10,912 nt of DNA, taken from the NCBI GenBank assembly GCA_024276455.1, contig JAJRXE010000417.1, positions 1-10,912 of the forward strand. The letters run 5' to 3'. This DNA is from Calditrichota bacterium. GTDB lineage: Bacteria; Calditrichota; Calditrichia; RBG-13-44-9. Both the position numbers and the translations under genes were made by a program. Under the pieces are notes generated by a model, which saw nothing but the letters and a program-made list of their open reading frames with translations, had not been told where the DNA came from and searched no databases. Position 1 is the first letter of the stretch; every line of letters begins with the position of its first letter. This document shows positions 1 through 7,201 of this stretch, in pieces.

Positions 1-3000
1 CTTTGTGGAGTTCCACGTCCCCTCGAATGGTCAGGGTATCCTGACCGCTCACCCGAAGGTTTTTGGTGCTCAAGAGCACCTGGGTGTTTTCCAGGAAATA
101 GTTCACGTAAATATGGTTGGCCCGGATGCGCAGGTCGAATTTAGGCCGATTCAAGTTGGAAAAGTCGATGGTACCGGACAAATCCAGATCGCCCTGGCGG
201 GTTTTCTTCGGCCAGAGTTGTCGAAACGGCCAGGCAAGGACATATTTTATTTTCTCCACAATTCCTTCAATTTCCTTTTCTTCCACCCACTTTGCGCTGG
301 CGCGTTTAATGTGGAGTTTTGCGTTTCGAATTTCACCTTCAAAATTCAAATCGGTAACCGGATTTTCCACCATTGAAAAATAGAGGGTTCCATTCTGAAT
401 GCTGGCCTCGCCACGGAGCACGGCGGGCTGTTCCAGGGTTCCGCCCAGTTCGGCGTCCACTTTAATTTTTCCGGTCAGAATGTCCAACTCCGGCCAGAGA
501 ACGTTTAGAAAATTAATGCTGTCTTCCTCTACGTGAACCCGGGCCGAGAAAGTGTGGTCTTCCAAAATTTTCTCCGGTTGTAAGAAGTCCCAATACAACG
601 GCTTTTGGCCGGTCAGTTGAATTCGGGTGTTCATGAAATTCACCAATCCTTTTTCGACCACCAATTCCCGGGCGGTTAAACTTCCCTGCAAAAACACCTC
701 CGGGAAAACATAGTCCCGATAGCGAAAATCCGTTGCCACTACCCGAAAATCTCCCAGGGGCTGTCCCAGGGTTCCGCTAATTCGCAAATGTCCATCGAAA
801 TGTCCGGTAAAGGGAAAATTGAAATCTCCCAGCACGGGATAGTCTTCCACGCGCAATTGCTGGAAATTCAAATTCATTTCCAAGCGGTCTTGCGGTAAAA
901 AGAGGCGTTTCCGTGCGGCCAGGTTACTGTCTGCTAATTCTATTTTTCCGTTCAGGGTCAAAAAGGAAAGCGAGTCGTGTCGGAAAACCAGTTGCCGGAC
1001 TTCCCACACCCGGTTCACATTTACAATGTCGGCCTGTAGATCTCCGATTCGATTTCCGTCCAGAGAAAAATCTGTCACATACAATGTACCGTCCACCTGA
1101 AGTCCCCTGCCCTTCCCGGAAAGAATCAAATCACTCTCCACCCGTCCGTCGATGCGTTCCTTCCAGGCAAGGAACTGGTTGAAAGGGAACAGCCGGATGT
1201 TTTTTACATACAATCCCAGGTCGCTGGCGCCGTTAAAATTCAGACTCCCTCGCACCTCCACTTCTCCCCCGGCGGGTGCACTGAGGCGAAAACTTTCGAT
1301 TTCCGCCCGTTCCGGGTACACCAGGGTCAAAATCGGTTCCGCGGCCTGAATCAAATATTGCTGGTACTGCAGACGGAATTCCGGAATGGTAATGCGGAAA
1401 ACATTAGGCTCGCGAACCAGTTCGCCCTGCAAACGAAAGAAATTGTCGTAATTGTAAAAACTCATGGTGTCCAGACGGATGGTGTCGGCTACAATCCGGG
1501 CAGAAATCAGACCGTCGGTGAGCTCAACTCCGTAAACATTTCCCGACGAGAGATCCAGACGGAAAAATCCTTCCCGACCACGGGAAAGCCGTCGAACGTC
1601 CAGCCGCCCTTCAATTCCGTACACCACCACATTGCCGTAATTCAGCGAATCCAGCAACACCTCGCCCTGTAAATTGGGATTTTTCAGATTGCCGGTCAGG
1701 CGCAACATTAAACTCCCCATGCCGCCCACCGGTCCCAGGTCCAGACGGCGAAAAAGGGTGTCCAGTCGATTCCGGTCGGTGGTCAGATTCACCTGTAAAT
1801 CCCCCCGGCGGCTCAAGGTTCCTTCCACAAAAAACACCGAAGAGTCGCCCACCCGAAAGCGGGAACCTTTTTTCAGATGCCAATTTCCGTTTTGTACGGA
1901 CAGAAAAACGGCCAGGGTGTCGAACCGGGCGTCTCCATAACGGGAATGCACCAGACCGGCGGTTCCCCGCCCGGAAATTTTTTGTAGATTCCAGGTGTTA
2001 AAATCCAGGTCCAACCAACCGTTCAAAGATGTGGGTAAAGCGGTTAGGCGGATTTTCTGCAAATTAACGGCGGAAAATTTCAAATGGACCTGATTTTTTG
2101 CGGCCGGCGCCACCAGAGCCGTGCCCCGGAGGCGACCGAAATTGGTGACCACGTCGATTCCTTTCAAGGCCAATTGACCCCGGTTGTAGGTAATTTCCGC
2201 CCGGCTGCGGGAAATTTCCAGCGAATCCAGTTTCCCACCCAGAAAAAGTTCTCCGTTAAACTGCTCCGGAATTCCAATGTAATGTCCGTAAAAACAAAGG
2301 TACCCATTCTGGTAAGGCAGTTTAGGCTGGAATTTCTTTACCAGGTCCAGATCCACCCGGCTTGTGTCCACAAACAGCAGGTAGCGGAAACGAGGAACCA
2401 GCTCGATTTCTCCATGGGCGTACAATTGCAACCCCGCAGTCACCATTTCGAGCTGGTTAAGGGTCAAACGCTTTTTATTCCCGATTAGCCGAAAATTCAG
2501 ATTAGCGAGGGTTAAATCCTGATTCACCCAGGTACCGCGAAGATATTTTAGATTGAACCGCACCTCCCGGTCGGTGACCCGCGCCTGAATATGGGAATTG
2601 ATGTCTCGAAAATAGAGGGTATCCCGGGGCGATCGCACTACCGCCACCGCACCATTGCTAATTTCCAATTCACCGATATTAAGAACGGGAAGTCCTTCCA
2701 GCGAAAATGTAAACAGAGAGGTGTCGGGAACTGAATCATTCGGTGGGGTGTTCCCGGTACTCCCGGAATCTCTTCCCACAACCACGGTGAAAAGAGGTGA
2801 ATCCAGGAACAGAGACGTTGCGTCAATACGTCCCCGCAGTAAATCCAGGGAATTGTATTTCAGACGCACTACCGGGATTTCGAGATACAAGCCGTCCTTT
2901 TCAATACGCAATCCTCGCAAACGAATCTGTCCCACCAGACTCCCTTCCAGGGCGTCAAATTCCACCCGGACGTTCTTACCCGCCGCCCAGTTCACCACCC

Positions 3001-3169
3001 CCAGAATCGCCTGATCGACCACCCGGGTGTAACTGTACAGCACAATGAATAGCAGTACCGAAGCAACGACAACGCCACCCAACCAGATGAATATTTTTCG
3101 GACATTCCTTCCGGTGCTTACGTTACCTTCCGCATTCTCTTTCTGCTCTTGCATTCGAAAACCATTCAT
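1..3169 (-). CDS. TamB-like (AsmA/DUF490 superfamily) envelope protein, N-terminal part, 3' end beyond window
   Basis: The reading frame is open from an ATG at 3169 to the left edge: 1,056 codons with no in-frame stop, checked codon by codon. An in-frame TAA at 3181-3179 limits the start to Met1 (3169) or Met6 (3154); neither has a clear Shine-Dalgarno. Residues 1-25 are polar, about 26-46 form one membrane segment (IFIWLGGVVVASVLLF), and the rest is a long beta-rich periplasmic region of alternating polar and hydrophobic residues. Motifs of the type L-x-G-x-L-x-x-P-x-x-x-G recur, such as LTGNLKNPNLQGE (about 1663-1704), ISGTLGQPLGDF (about 736-790) and LGGTLEQPAVLRGE (about 401-455). This is typical of TamB/AsmA-like proteins, which form hydrophobic-groove bridges from inner to outer membrane for lipid transport or outer-membrane protein assembly. 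The diagnostic C-terminal TamB domain would lie outside the window, so another AsmA-like protein is possible. It sits downstream of a terminator, in its own transcription unit. Confidence 0.85.
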   Translation of the reverse strand, partial: MNGFRMQEQKENAEGNVSTGRNVRKIFIWLGGVVVASVLLFIVLYSYTRVVDQAILGVVNWAAGKNVRVEFDALEGSLVGQIRLRGLRIEKDGLYLEIPVVRLKYNSLDLLRGRIDATSLFLDSPLFTVVVGRDSGSTGNTPPNDSVPDTSLFTFSLEGLPVLNIGELEISNGAVAVVRSPRDTLYFRDINSHIQARVTDREVRFNLKYLRGTWVNQDLTLANLNFRLIGNKKRLTLNQLEMVTAGLQLYAHGEIELVPRFRYLLFVDTSRVDLDLVKKFQPKLPYQNGYLCFYGHYIGIPEQFNGELFLGGKLDSLEISRSRAEITYNRGQLALKGIDVVTNFGRLRGTALVAPAAKNQVHLKFSAVNLQKIRLTALPTSLNGWLDLDFNTWNLQKISGRGTAGLVHSRYGDARFDTLAVFLSVQNGNWHLKKGSRFRVGDSSVFFVEGTLSRRGDLQVNLTTDRNRLDTLFRRLDLGPVGGMGSLMLRLTGNLKNPNLQGEVLLDSLNYGNVVVYGIEGRLDVRRLSRGREGFFRLDLSSGNVYGVELTDGLISARIVADTIRLDTMSFYNYDNFFRLQGELVREPNVFRITIPEFRLQYQQYLIQAAEPILTLVYPERAEIESFRLSAPAGGEVEVRGSLNFNGASDLGLYVKNIRLFPFNQFLAWKERIDGRVESDLILSGKGRGLQVDGTLYVTDFSLDGNRIGDLQADIVNVNRVWEVRQLVFRHDSLSFLTLNGKIELADSNLAARKRLFLPQDRLEMNLNFQQLRVEDYPVLGDFNFPFTGHFDGHLRISGTLGQPLGDFRVVATDFRYRDYVFPEVFLQGSLTARELVVEKGLVNFMNTRIQLTGQKPLYWDFLQPEKILEDHTFSARVHVEEDSINFLNVLWPELDILTGKIKVDAELGGTLEQPAVLRGEASIQNGTLYFSMVENPVTDLNFEGEIRNAKLHIKRASAKWVEEKEIEGIVEKIKYVLAWPFRQLWPKKTRQGDLDLSGTIDFSNLNRPKFDLRIRANHIYVNYFLENTQVLLSTKNLRVSGQDTLTIRGDVELHK

Positions 3170-3351
3170 TTCTGACGCTTAATCAAGCTGTCAATTTTTT
3201 TATCAGCTATCTCCCAGGCGAACTTCAGGGAACCAGATACCGTTCCCCCAACCGCCCCATTCCGATGTTTTTACCTCCCCATCTGTAAAACATTAACGCC
3301 TGCAGGAATATTTTTCTTCAATTAAGTTACAAAAACATCATGAGTAAAGGT
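3170..3351 (-). promoter_or_regulatory. Upstream region of the TamB-like gene; probable promoter zone
   Basis: This non-coding stretch lies between the terminator of the upstream unit and the TamB-like start, so the TamB-like gene needs a promoter here. The best sigma70-like candidate is weak: TTGTAA at 3332-3327, a 16-nt spacer and TATTCC at 3310-3305. A perfect TTGACA at 3194-3189 is too close to the start codon to serve it as a -35 box. No riboswitch or small gene was recognised. The location is a strong inference; the exact promoter is not established. Confidence 0.35.
3228..3247. other. Short perfect inverted repeat upstream of the TamB-like gene
   Basis: GGGAAC at 3228-3233 and GTTCCC at 3242-3247 form a perfect 6-bp inverted repeat around an 8-nt loop, about 60-80 nt upstream of the TamB-like start codon. 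No T-run follows on either strand, so it is not an intrinsic terminator. It could be an operator half-site pair, a 5' leader hairpin, or chance. Confidence 0.3.
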
Positions 3352-3387
3352 AAAAAATAGCCGGATTTCCTCAACGAAAATCCGGCT
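3352..3387 (-). terminator. Intrinsic terminator of the sugar-nucleotide/kinase gene unit
   Basis: On the minus strand, AGCCGGATTT (3387-3378) pairs perfectly with AAATCCGGCT (3368-3359) over 10 bp around a 9-nt loop. One A and a run of six T residues (3357-3352) follow. It begins 29 nt after the TGA of the UDP-GlcNAc dehydrogenase-like gene. Stem, loop, T-run and position are all those of a rho-independent terminator, so it marks the end of the upstream gene series and separates it from the TamB-like gene. Confidence 0.85.
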
Positions 3388-3416
3388 TACTCTTTTCAGG
3401 CAGTCCTCTCAACGAA

Positions 3417-4727
3417 TCAAGCCTTCACAATTTTTTCCCGTCCTTCCTTCACATTGCGGGTGGCATTGCGGGTATCGATCACCAGGCGGGAATGTTTGAC
3501 GATGAAATCATAATCGTAAGCGGAATGATCGGTAGAAATTAAAACGGCGTCGTAAGCCTGCAATGTATCCGCGTTCAGCTCCACACTGTCTTTCCGAAAA
3601 CGGTAATGGCGGGTTTCCCGTAACCGGGGTATGTACGGGTCGTGATAATCCACCTCGCCTCCTTTTTCGGTAATGAGCTCCATCAGCTTCAAAGAAGGCG
3701 ATTCCCGCATGTCGTCAATGTCTTTTTTGTAGGCAAGCCCCAGTACCAGAATTTTTGACCCCTTAATGCTTTTGCGATGCTGATTCAGGCCATCCATTAA
3801 ACGATTGATCACATAGTAGGGCATGTACGTGTTAACTTCACCGGCCAGCTCAATAAACCGGGTATTCATTTCGTATTCATACGCTTTCCAGGTTAAATAG
3901 AAGGGATCGATCGGAATGCAATGTCCCCCGAGTCCCGGCCCCGGATAAAAGGGCATGAAACCGAACGGTTTGGTGGAAGCCGCCTCGATGACTTCCCACA
4001 CATCGATTCCCATGCGATCGAGAATCATTTTCATTTCGTTGACCAGGGCAATGTTCACGCTGCGGAAAATATTTTCCAACAACTTGGTCGCCTCGGCGGC
4101 CTGGCTGGAAGAGACCGGTACGGTTTTGACAATCACCTGGTCGTAGAGCGTTTTGGCCAGCTCCAGTGATTTGGGGTGATTGGCCCCGACCACCTTGGGA
4201 ATGGTCCGGGTGGAATATTTCGGATTATTGGGGTCTTCCCGTTCCGGCGAAAATGCCAGGTAAAAGTCTTCGTGGGCTTTTAAACCGGACTGTTCAATAA
4301 TCGGGCGCATGACTTCCTCGGTCGTTCCCGGAAAGGTGGAACTTTCCAGCACCACCAGTTGTCCCTTTTGGATGTGTTGCGAGATCGTCTCGGAGGTATT
4401 CACGATGTAGGAGATGTCCGGTTCGCGGTGTTTGCCCAGCGGGGTGGGTACACAAACCAGGATGCAATCGACTTCTTTCAGGCGGCTGAAATCGTCGGTG
4501 GCTTCGAACACGCCTTTTTCGCGTGCCCGGGCAATCTTTTCCGACGGGATGTGTTTAATGTACGAACGGCCGGCGTTCAGGCTTTTCACCTTTTCCGGAT
4601 CGATATCGAATCCCATACAGGTAAATTCTTTGTCAATAAACTCCAGCATCAGGGGTAAGCCCACATATCCCATCCCGATCACGCCAATTTTCGCCTGATG
4701 ATTTTTAATCTTTTCTAACAGTTCCAT
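3417..4727 (-). CDS. wbpA: UDP-N-acetyl-D-glucosamine 6-dehydrogenase-like (WbpA-type) nucleotide-sugar dehydrogenase
   Basis: Cytoplasmic NAD-dependent four-electron oxidation of the C6 hydroxyl of a UDP-hexose, most likely UDP-GlcNAc to UDP-N-acetylglucosaminuronate, a precursor of acidic surface polysaccharide. The 436 residues are the normal family length. The NAD-binding fold begins at about residue 13 with GxGxxG at 18-23 (GMGYVG). The central domain carries EATKLLENIFR (Lys215) and the catalytic cysteine lies in GPGLGGHCIPIDPF (Cys270, Asp274). The C-terminal UDP-binding domain starts near residue 325. GGHCIPIDPFYLTW resembles the WbpA/WbpO/TviB branch and differs from the GGSCFPKD of the neighbouring UDP-glucose enzyme, so the substrate should be an N-acetylated sugar. 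GlcNAc, GalNAc or ManNAc cannot be told apart here. The ATG is preceded by AGGGAG with a 5-nt spacer. It is the last gene of the series, before the terminator. Confidence 0.88.
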   Translation of the reverse strand: MELLEKIKNHQAKIGVIGMGYVGLPLMLEFIDKEFTCMGFDIDPEKVKSLNAGRSYIKHIPSEKIARAREKGVFEATDDFSRLKEVDCILVCVPTPLGKHREPDISYIVNTSETISQHIQKGQLVVLESSTFPGTTEEVMRPIIEQSGLKAHEDFYLAFSPEREDPNNPKYSTRTIPKVVGANHPKSLELAKTLYDQVIVKTVPVSSSQAAEATKLLENIFRSVNIALVNEMKMILDRMGIDVWEVIEAASTKPFGFMPFYPGPGLGGHCIPIDPFYLTWKAYEYEMNTRFIELAGEVNTYMPYYVINRLMDGLNQHRKSIKGSKILVLGLAYKKDIDDMRESPSLKLMELITEKGGEVDYHDPYIPRLRETRHYRFRKDSVELNADTLQAYDAVLISTDHSAYDYDFIVKHSRLVIDTRNATRNVKEGREKIVKA

Positions 4728-4784
4728 AATAACTCCCTGAGGTTTTTTAATTCTCTCGTTCCAACCTTTTCCAAATCGTTATGG

Positions 4785-5741
4785 TTACAGAACCTTGTTT
4801 TTTTGATACCACTGCACAAAACGGGGAATGCCCTCTTCGATTTTAGTGCGCGGATTGTAATCCAGAATTTTTTTAGCCTTGGAGATATCGGCAAAAGTGG
4901 TGTTTACGTCGCCGGGTTGCATGGGCAAATCTTCCCGAACCGCTTTTTTACCCAGAGCCTGCTCAATCAACTCCACCAGTCGATTGGTGGTGGTGGTTTG
5001 CGATTCTCCCAGATTAATGATTTCGTATCCCTGCACCCGATCGATGGACTTCATCACTCCATCAATAATATCGTCAATGTAAGTAAAATCGCGGCTGGGT
5101 TTTCCAAAGCCGTACACCTGAATCGGCTCGCCCCGGTCAATGGCGCGGGTAAATTTGTGAATGGCCATTTCCGGCCGTTGACGGGGACCGTACACCGTAA
5201 AAAAGCGCAGAGCAAAAACGTTAATATCGTAAAGGTGATGGTAGGTAAAACACAACAATTCGCCCGCTTTTTTGGTTGCCGCATAGGGAGAAATAGGAAA
5301 ATCCACATTGTCCGTTTCCGAAAACGGCACCTTTTTGTTATTTCCGTACACGGAGGAAGAGGAGGCAAAAATAAAATTTTTCACCCCAAAACGATGGGTC
5401 ATCTCCAGCATATTGGTGGTGCCTTCCACGTTGTACTTCTGGTAAGCGGCCGGATGTTGAATGGAAGGGCGCACCCCCGCTTTGGCGGCCAGATGCACCA
5501 CATGGCTGGGAGCCGTTTCCTGAAAAATGCGCTCCAGTGCTTCCAGATTCAAAATGTTTTCTTCGTAAAAAGAAAATTCAGGCTGTTCCAAACACCAGGT
5601 CAGATTGCGACGCTTGATTTTCTCGTCATAAAAGGGGTCAAAATTATCGACCCCAATCACCGTATCTCCTCGTTTTAACAATGCCTCGCAGAGATGGGAA
5701 CCAATAAAACCCGCTGCCCCGGTTACCAGCACCTTCTTCAC
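4785..5741 (-). CDS. NAD-dependent epimerase, UDP-glucuronate 4-epimerase-like (extended SDR family)
   Basis: It probably interconverts UDP-glucuronate and UDP-galacturonate in the cytoplasm, using the product of the adjacent UDP-glucose dehydrogenase. The 318 residues contain the Rossmann motif GAAGFIG (8-14), the Ser cluster ASSSSVYG (126-133) and the catalytic YAATK (Tyr153, Lys157). LAAKAGVRPSIQHP (84-97) and RFFTVYGPRQRPEMAIHKF (179-197) are the style of UDP-glucuronate 4-epimerases (GAE/LspL/CapI type), and GFGKPSRDFTYIDD (211-224) is a common extended-SDR segment. No membrane segment is present. The start is GTG at 5741, supported by AGGTGAGG at 5753-5746; no in-frame ATG lies nearby upstream. 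The gap to the next gene is 57 nt. Alternative substrates are UDP-GlcNAc (WbpP-like) or UDP-glucose (GalE-like); the dehydrogenase neighbours favour a uronic acid. Confidence 0.87.
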   Translation of the reverse strand: MKKVLVTGAAGFIGSHLCEALLKRGDTVIGVDNFDPFYDEKIKRRNLTWCLEQPEFSFYEENILNLEALERIFQETAPSHVVHLAAKAGVRPSIQHPAAYQKYNVEGTTNMLEMTHRFGVKNFIFASSSSVYGNNKKVPFSETDNVDFPISPYAATKKAGELLCFTYHHLYDINVFALRFFTVYGPRQRPEMAIHKFTRAIDRGEPIQVYGFGKPSRDFTYIDDIIDGVMKSIDRVQGYEIINLGESQTTTTNRLVELIEQALGKKAVREDLPMQPGDVNTTFADISKAKKILDYNPRTKIEEGIPRFVQWYQKNKVL

Positions 5742-5776
5742 TCTACCTCACCTGTTTCTGTTCGTTTGGGTTGTTT

Positions 5777-5801
5777 CCGGAGGCACCGCGGGCGCCTCCG
5801 G
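5777..5801 (-). other. GC-rich hairpin between the ugd and epimerase genes
   Basis: CCGGAGGC (5777-5784) and GCCTCCGG (5794-5801) form a perfect 8-bp, almost all G-C stem with a 9-nt loop that can add two more G-C pairs. It starts 13 nt after the stop of the UDP-glucose dehydrogenase gene. On the minus strand the stem is followed by AAACAACCC, with no T-run, so it is not a normal intrinsic terminator. Such hairpins can protect the 3' end of an upstream message or reduce read-through; that role is inferred. Confidence 0.6.
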
Positions 5802-5813
5802 TAGATTATCTGT

Positions 5814-7118
5814 TTACGGCCTTCCTACAGCGAAGTAATCGAATCCCAATTCGCGTAGTTTCTGCGGCGAATAGATATTCCGGCCGTCGAAAATAACCGG
5901 CGTGCGCAGTAAAGATTTAATCAATTCGAAATCCGGCTCCCGGTACTCCAACCATTCGGTCACCAGAATTAACCCGTCGCTGTCTTTAAGCGCTTCGTAA
6001 TTGTCCTTGCACAGGGTCACGATTTTATCCAGTTTCAAGCGTCGCGCTTCATTCATGGCAGCCGGATCATGAGCTTTAATTTTCGCTCCCCGTTTGTGCA
6101 GCTCTTCAATAATAACGCGCGAAGGCGCTTCCCGCATGTCGTCCGTTCGGGGCTTGAAACTCAATCCCCAGATGGTAAAGGTTTTACCGGAGATGTCGCC
6201 GCCGAAGTAGTTCACAATCTTGGGAATGAGTACCCGTTTCTGATCCTCGTTTACGGCCTCTACCGCTTTAAGGATTCGCATATCGTAATCAAACTCTTTG
6301 GCGGTGCGAATCAGGGCTTTAACGTCCTTCGGGAAACAGGACCCTCCGTAACCAACTCCCGGGAAAATGAACGCGTACCCAATGCGCTTGTCGGAACCGA
6401 TGCCACGACGCACCATTTCCACATCCGCTCCCACCCGATCACACAGGCCGGCAATTTCATTCATGAAAGAAATTTTGGTGGCCAGAATGGAATTGGCCGC
6501 GTACTTGGTCAACTCCGCACTCAGCTCGTCCATTACCATGATGGGATTACCGGTCCGAACAAACGGCGAGTACAATTCCCGCATGATTTCCGCCACCTTC
6601 GGATTGCTGGTTCCAATGATGACCCGATCGGGGTACATGAAATCGTCCACCGCCGCCCCTTCTTTCAAAAATTCCGGATTGGCGACCACATCCACTTCGT
6701 AATTGGTTTCCTTCTGGATAGTTTCTTTAACTTTCCGGGCGGTTCCCACTGGAACGGTGCTTTTATCGACCACAATTTTGTAACCGTTCATGTACTTCCC
6801 AATCGCAGAAGCAACCTCCAGAACATGGGTCAAATCGGCCGAACCGTCTTCATCCGGTGGGGTTCCCACCGCAATAAAAATAATGTCGGAACTCTCCACG
6901 GTTTTCTTCATGTCCGTGGTAAACACCAGCCGTCCAGCTTCGGTATTCTTTTTCACCAGATCGTCCAAACCAGGTTCGTAAATCGGGATGATTCCCTTTT
7001 GCAGACTCTTGATCTTTTCCTTATCCTTATCCATGCAAATTACATGGTTTCCCGTCTGGGCAAAACAGGCGCCCGCCACCAGTCCAACATATCCTGTTCC
7101 GATAACTGCAAGTTTCAT
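5814..7118 (-). CDS. ugd: UDP-glucose 6-dehydrogenase
   Basis: Cytoplasmic enzyme oxidising UDP-glucose to UDP-glucuronate with two NAD+, giving the acidic precursor used directly in polysaccharide or passed to the epimerase encoded next. Its 434 residues match the bacterial family length. The Rossmann fold starts at the N-terminus (MKLAVIGTGYVG, GxGxxG at 7-12), followed by VGTPPDEDGSADL (84-96) and STVPVGT (120-126). The central helix has LTKYAANS (Lys205, Asn209). The catalytic site is FPGVGYGGSCFPKD (Cys261, Lys264, Asp265), and the C-terminal domain has WGLSFKPRTDDMREAPS (317-333). All key residues expected of the family are present. The ATG at 7118 has a good GGAGG (7127-7123) with a short spacer. 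It lies 83 nt after the kinase gene, with no terminator between, which supports co-transcription. Confidence 0.96.
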   Translation of the reverse strand: MKLAVIGTGYVGLVAGACFAQTGNHVICMDKDKEKIKSLQKGIIPIYEPGLDDLVKKNTEAGRLVFTTDMKKTVESSDIIFIAVGTPPDEDGSADLTHVLEVASAIGKYMNGYKIVVDKSTVPVGTARKVKETIQKETNYEVDVVANPEFLKEGAAVDDFMYPDRVIIGTSNPKVAEIMRELYSPFVRTGNPIMVMDELSAELTKYAANSILATKISFMNEIAGLCDRVGADVEMVRRGIGSDKRIGYAFIFPGVGYGGSCFPKDVKALIRTAKEFDYDMRILKAVEAVNEDQKRVLIPKIVNYFGGDISGKTFTIWGLSFKPRTDDMREAPSRVIIEELHKRGAKIKAHDPAAMNEARRLKLDKIVTLCKDNYEALKDSDGLILVTEWLEYREPDFELIKSLLRTPVIFDGRNIYSPQKLRELGFDYFAVGRP

Positions 7119-7201
7119 GATACCTCCATCTGTGCAATTCCTTGGATGTTACAGTTTAGTTTTATCGTCTTTTTTTTAGCAGACTTAAATGAAAATAATA
7201 T

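Noticed and set aside
5..2488. Several plus-strand frames of 100-135 codons (5-376, 1358-1672, 2084-2488)
   Set aside because: They are in codon register with the TamB-like gene on the other strand and arise from its codon usage.
3166..3194. TTGACA at 3194-3189 as a -35 box for the TamB-like gene
   Set aside because: A matching -10 would fall on the start codon region (AAATGA) and does not resemble TATAAT.
4803..5678. Plus-strand open frame of 291 codons opposite the epimerase
   Set aside because: Shadow of the epimerase gene, which has all catalytic motifs; the plus-strand product has no recognisable domain.
7166..7186. A-rich small stem (GTCT/AGAC) between the kinase and ugd genes as a terminator
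   Set aside because: Only four base pairs with an A-run in the loop and no T-run after it on the minus strand.
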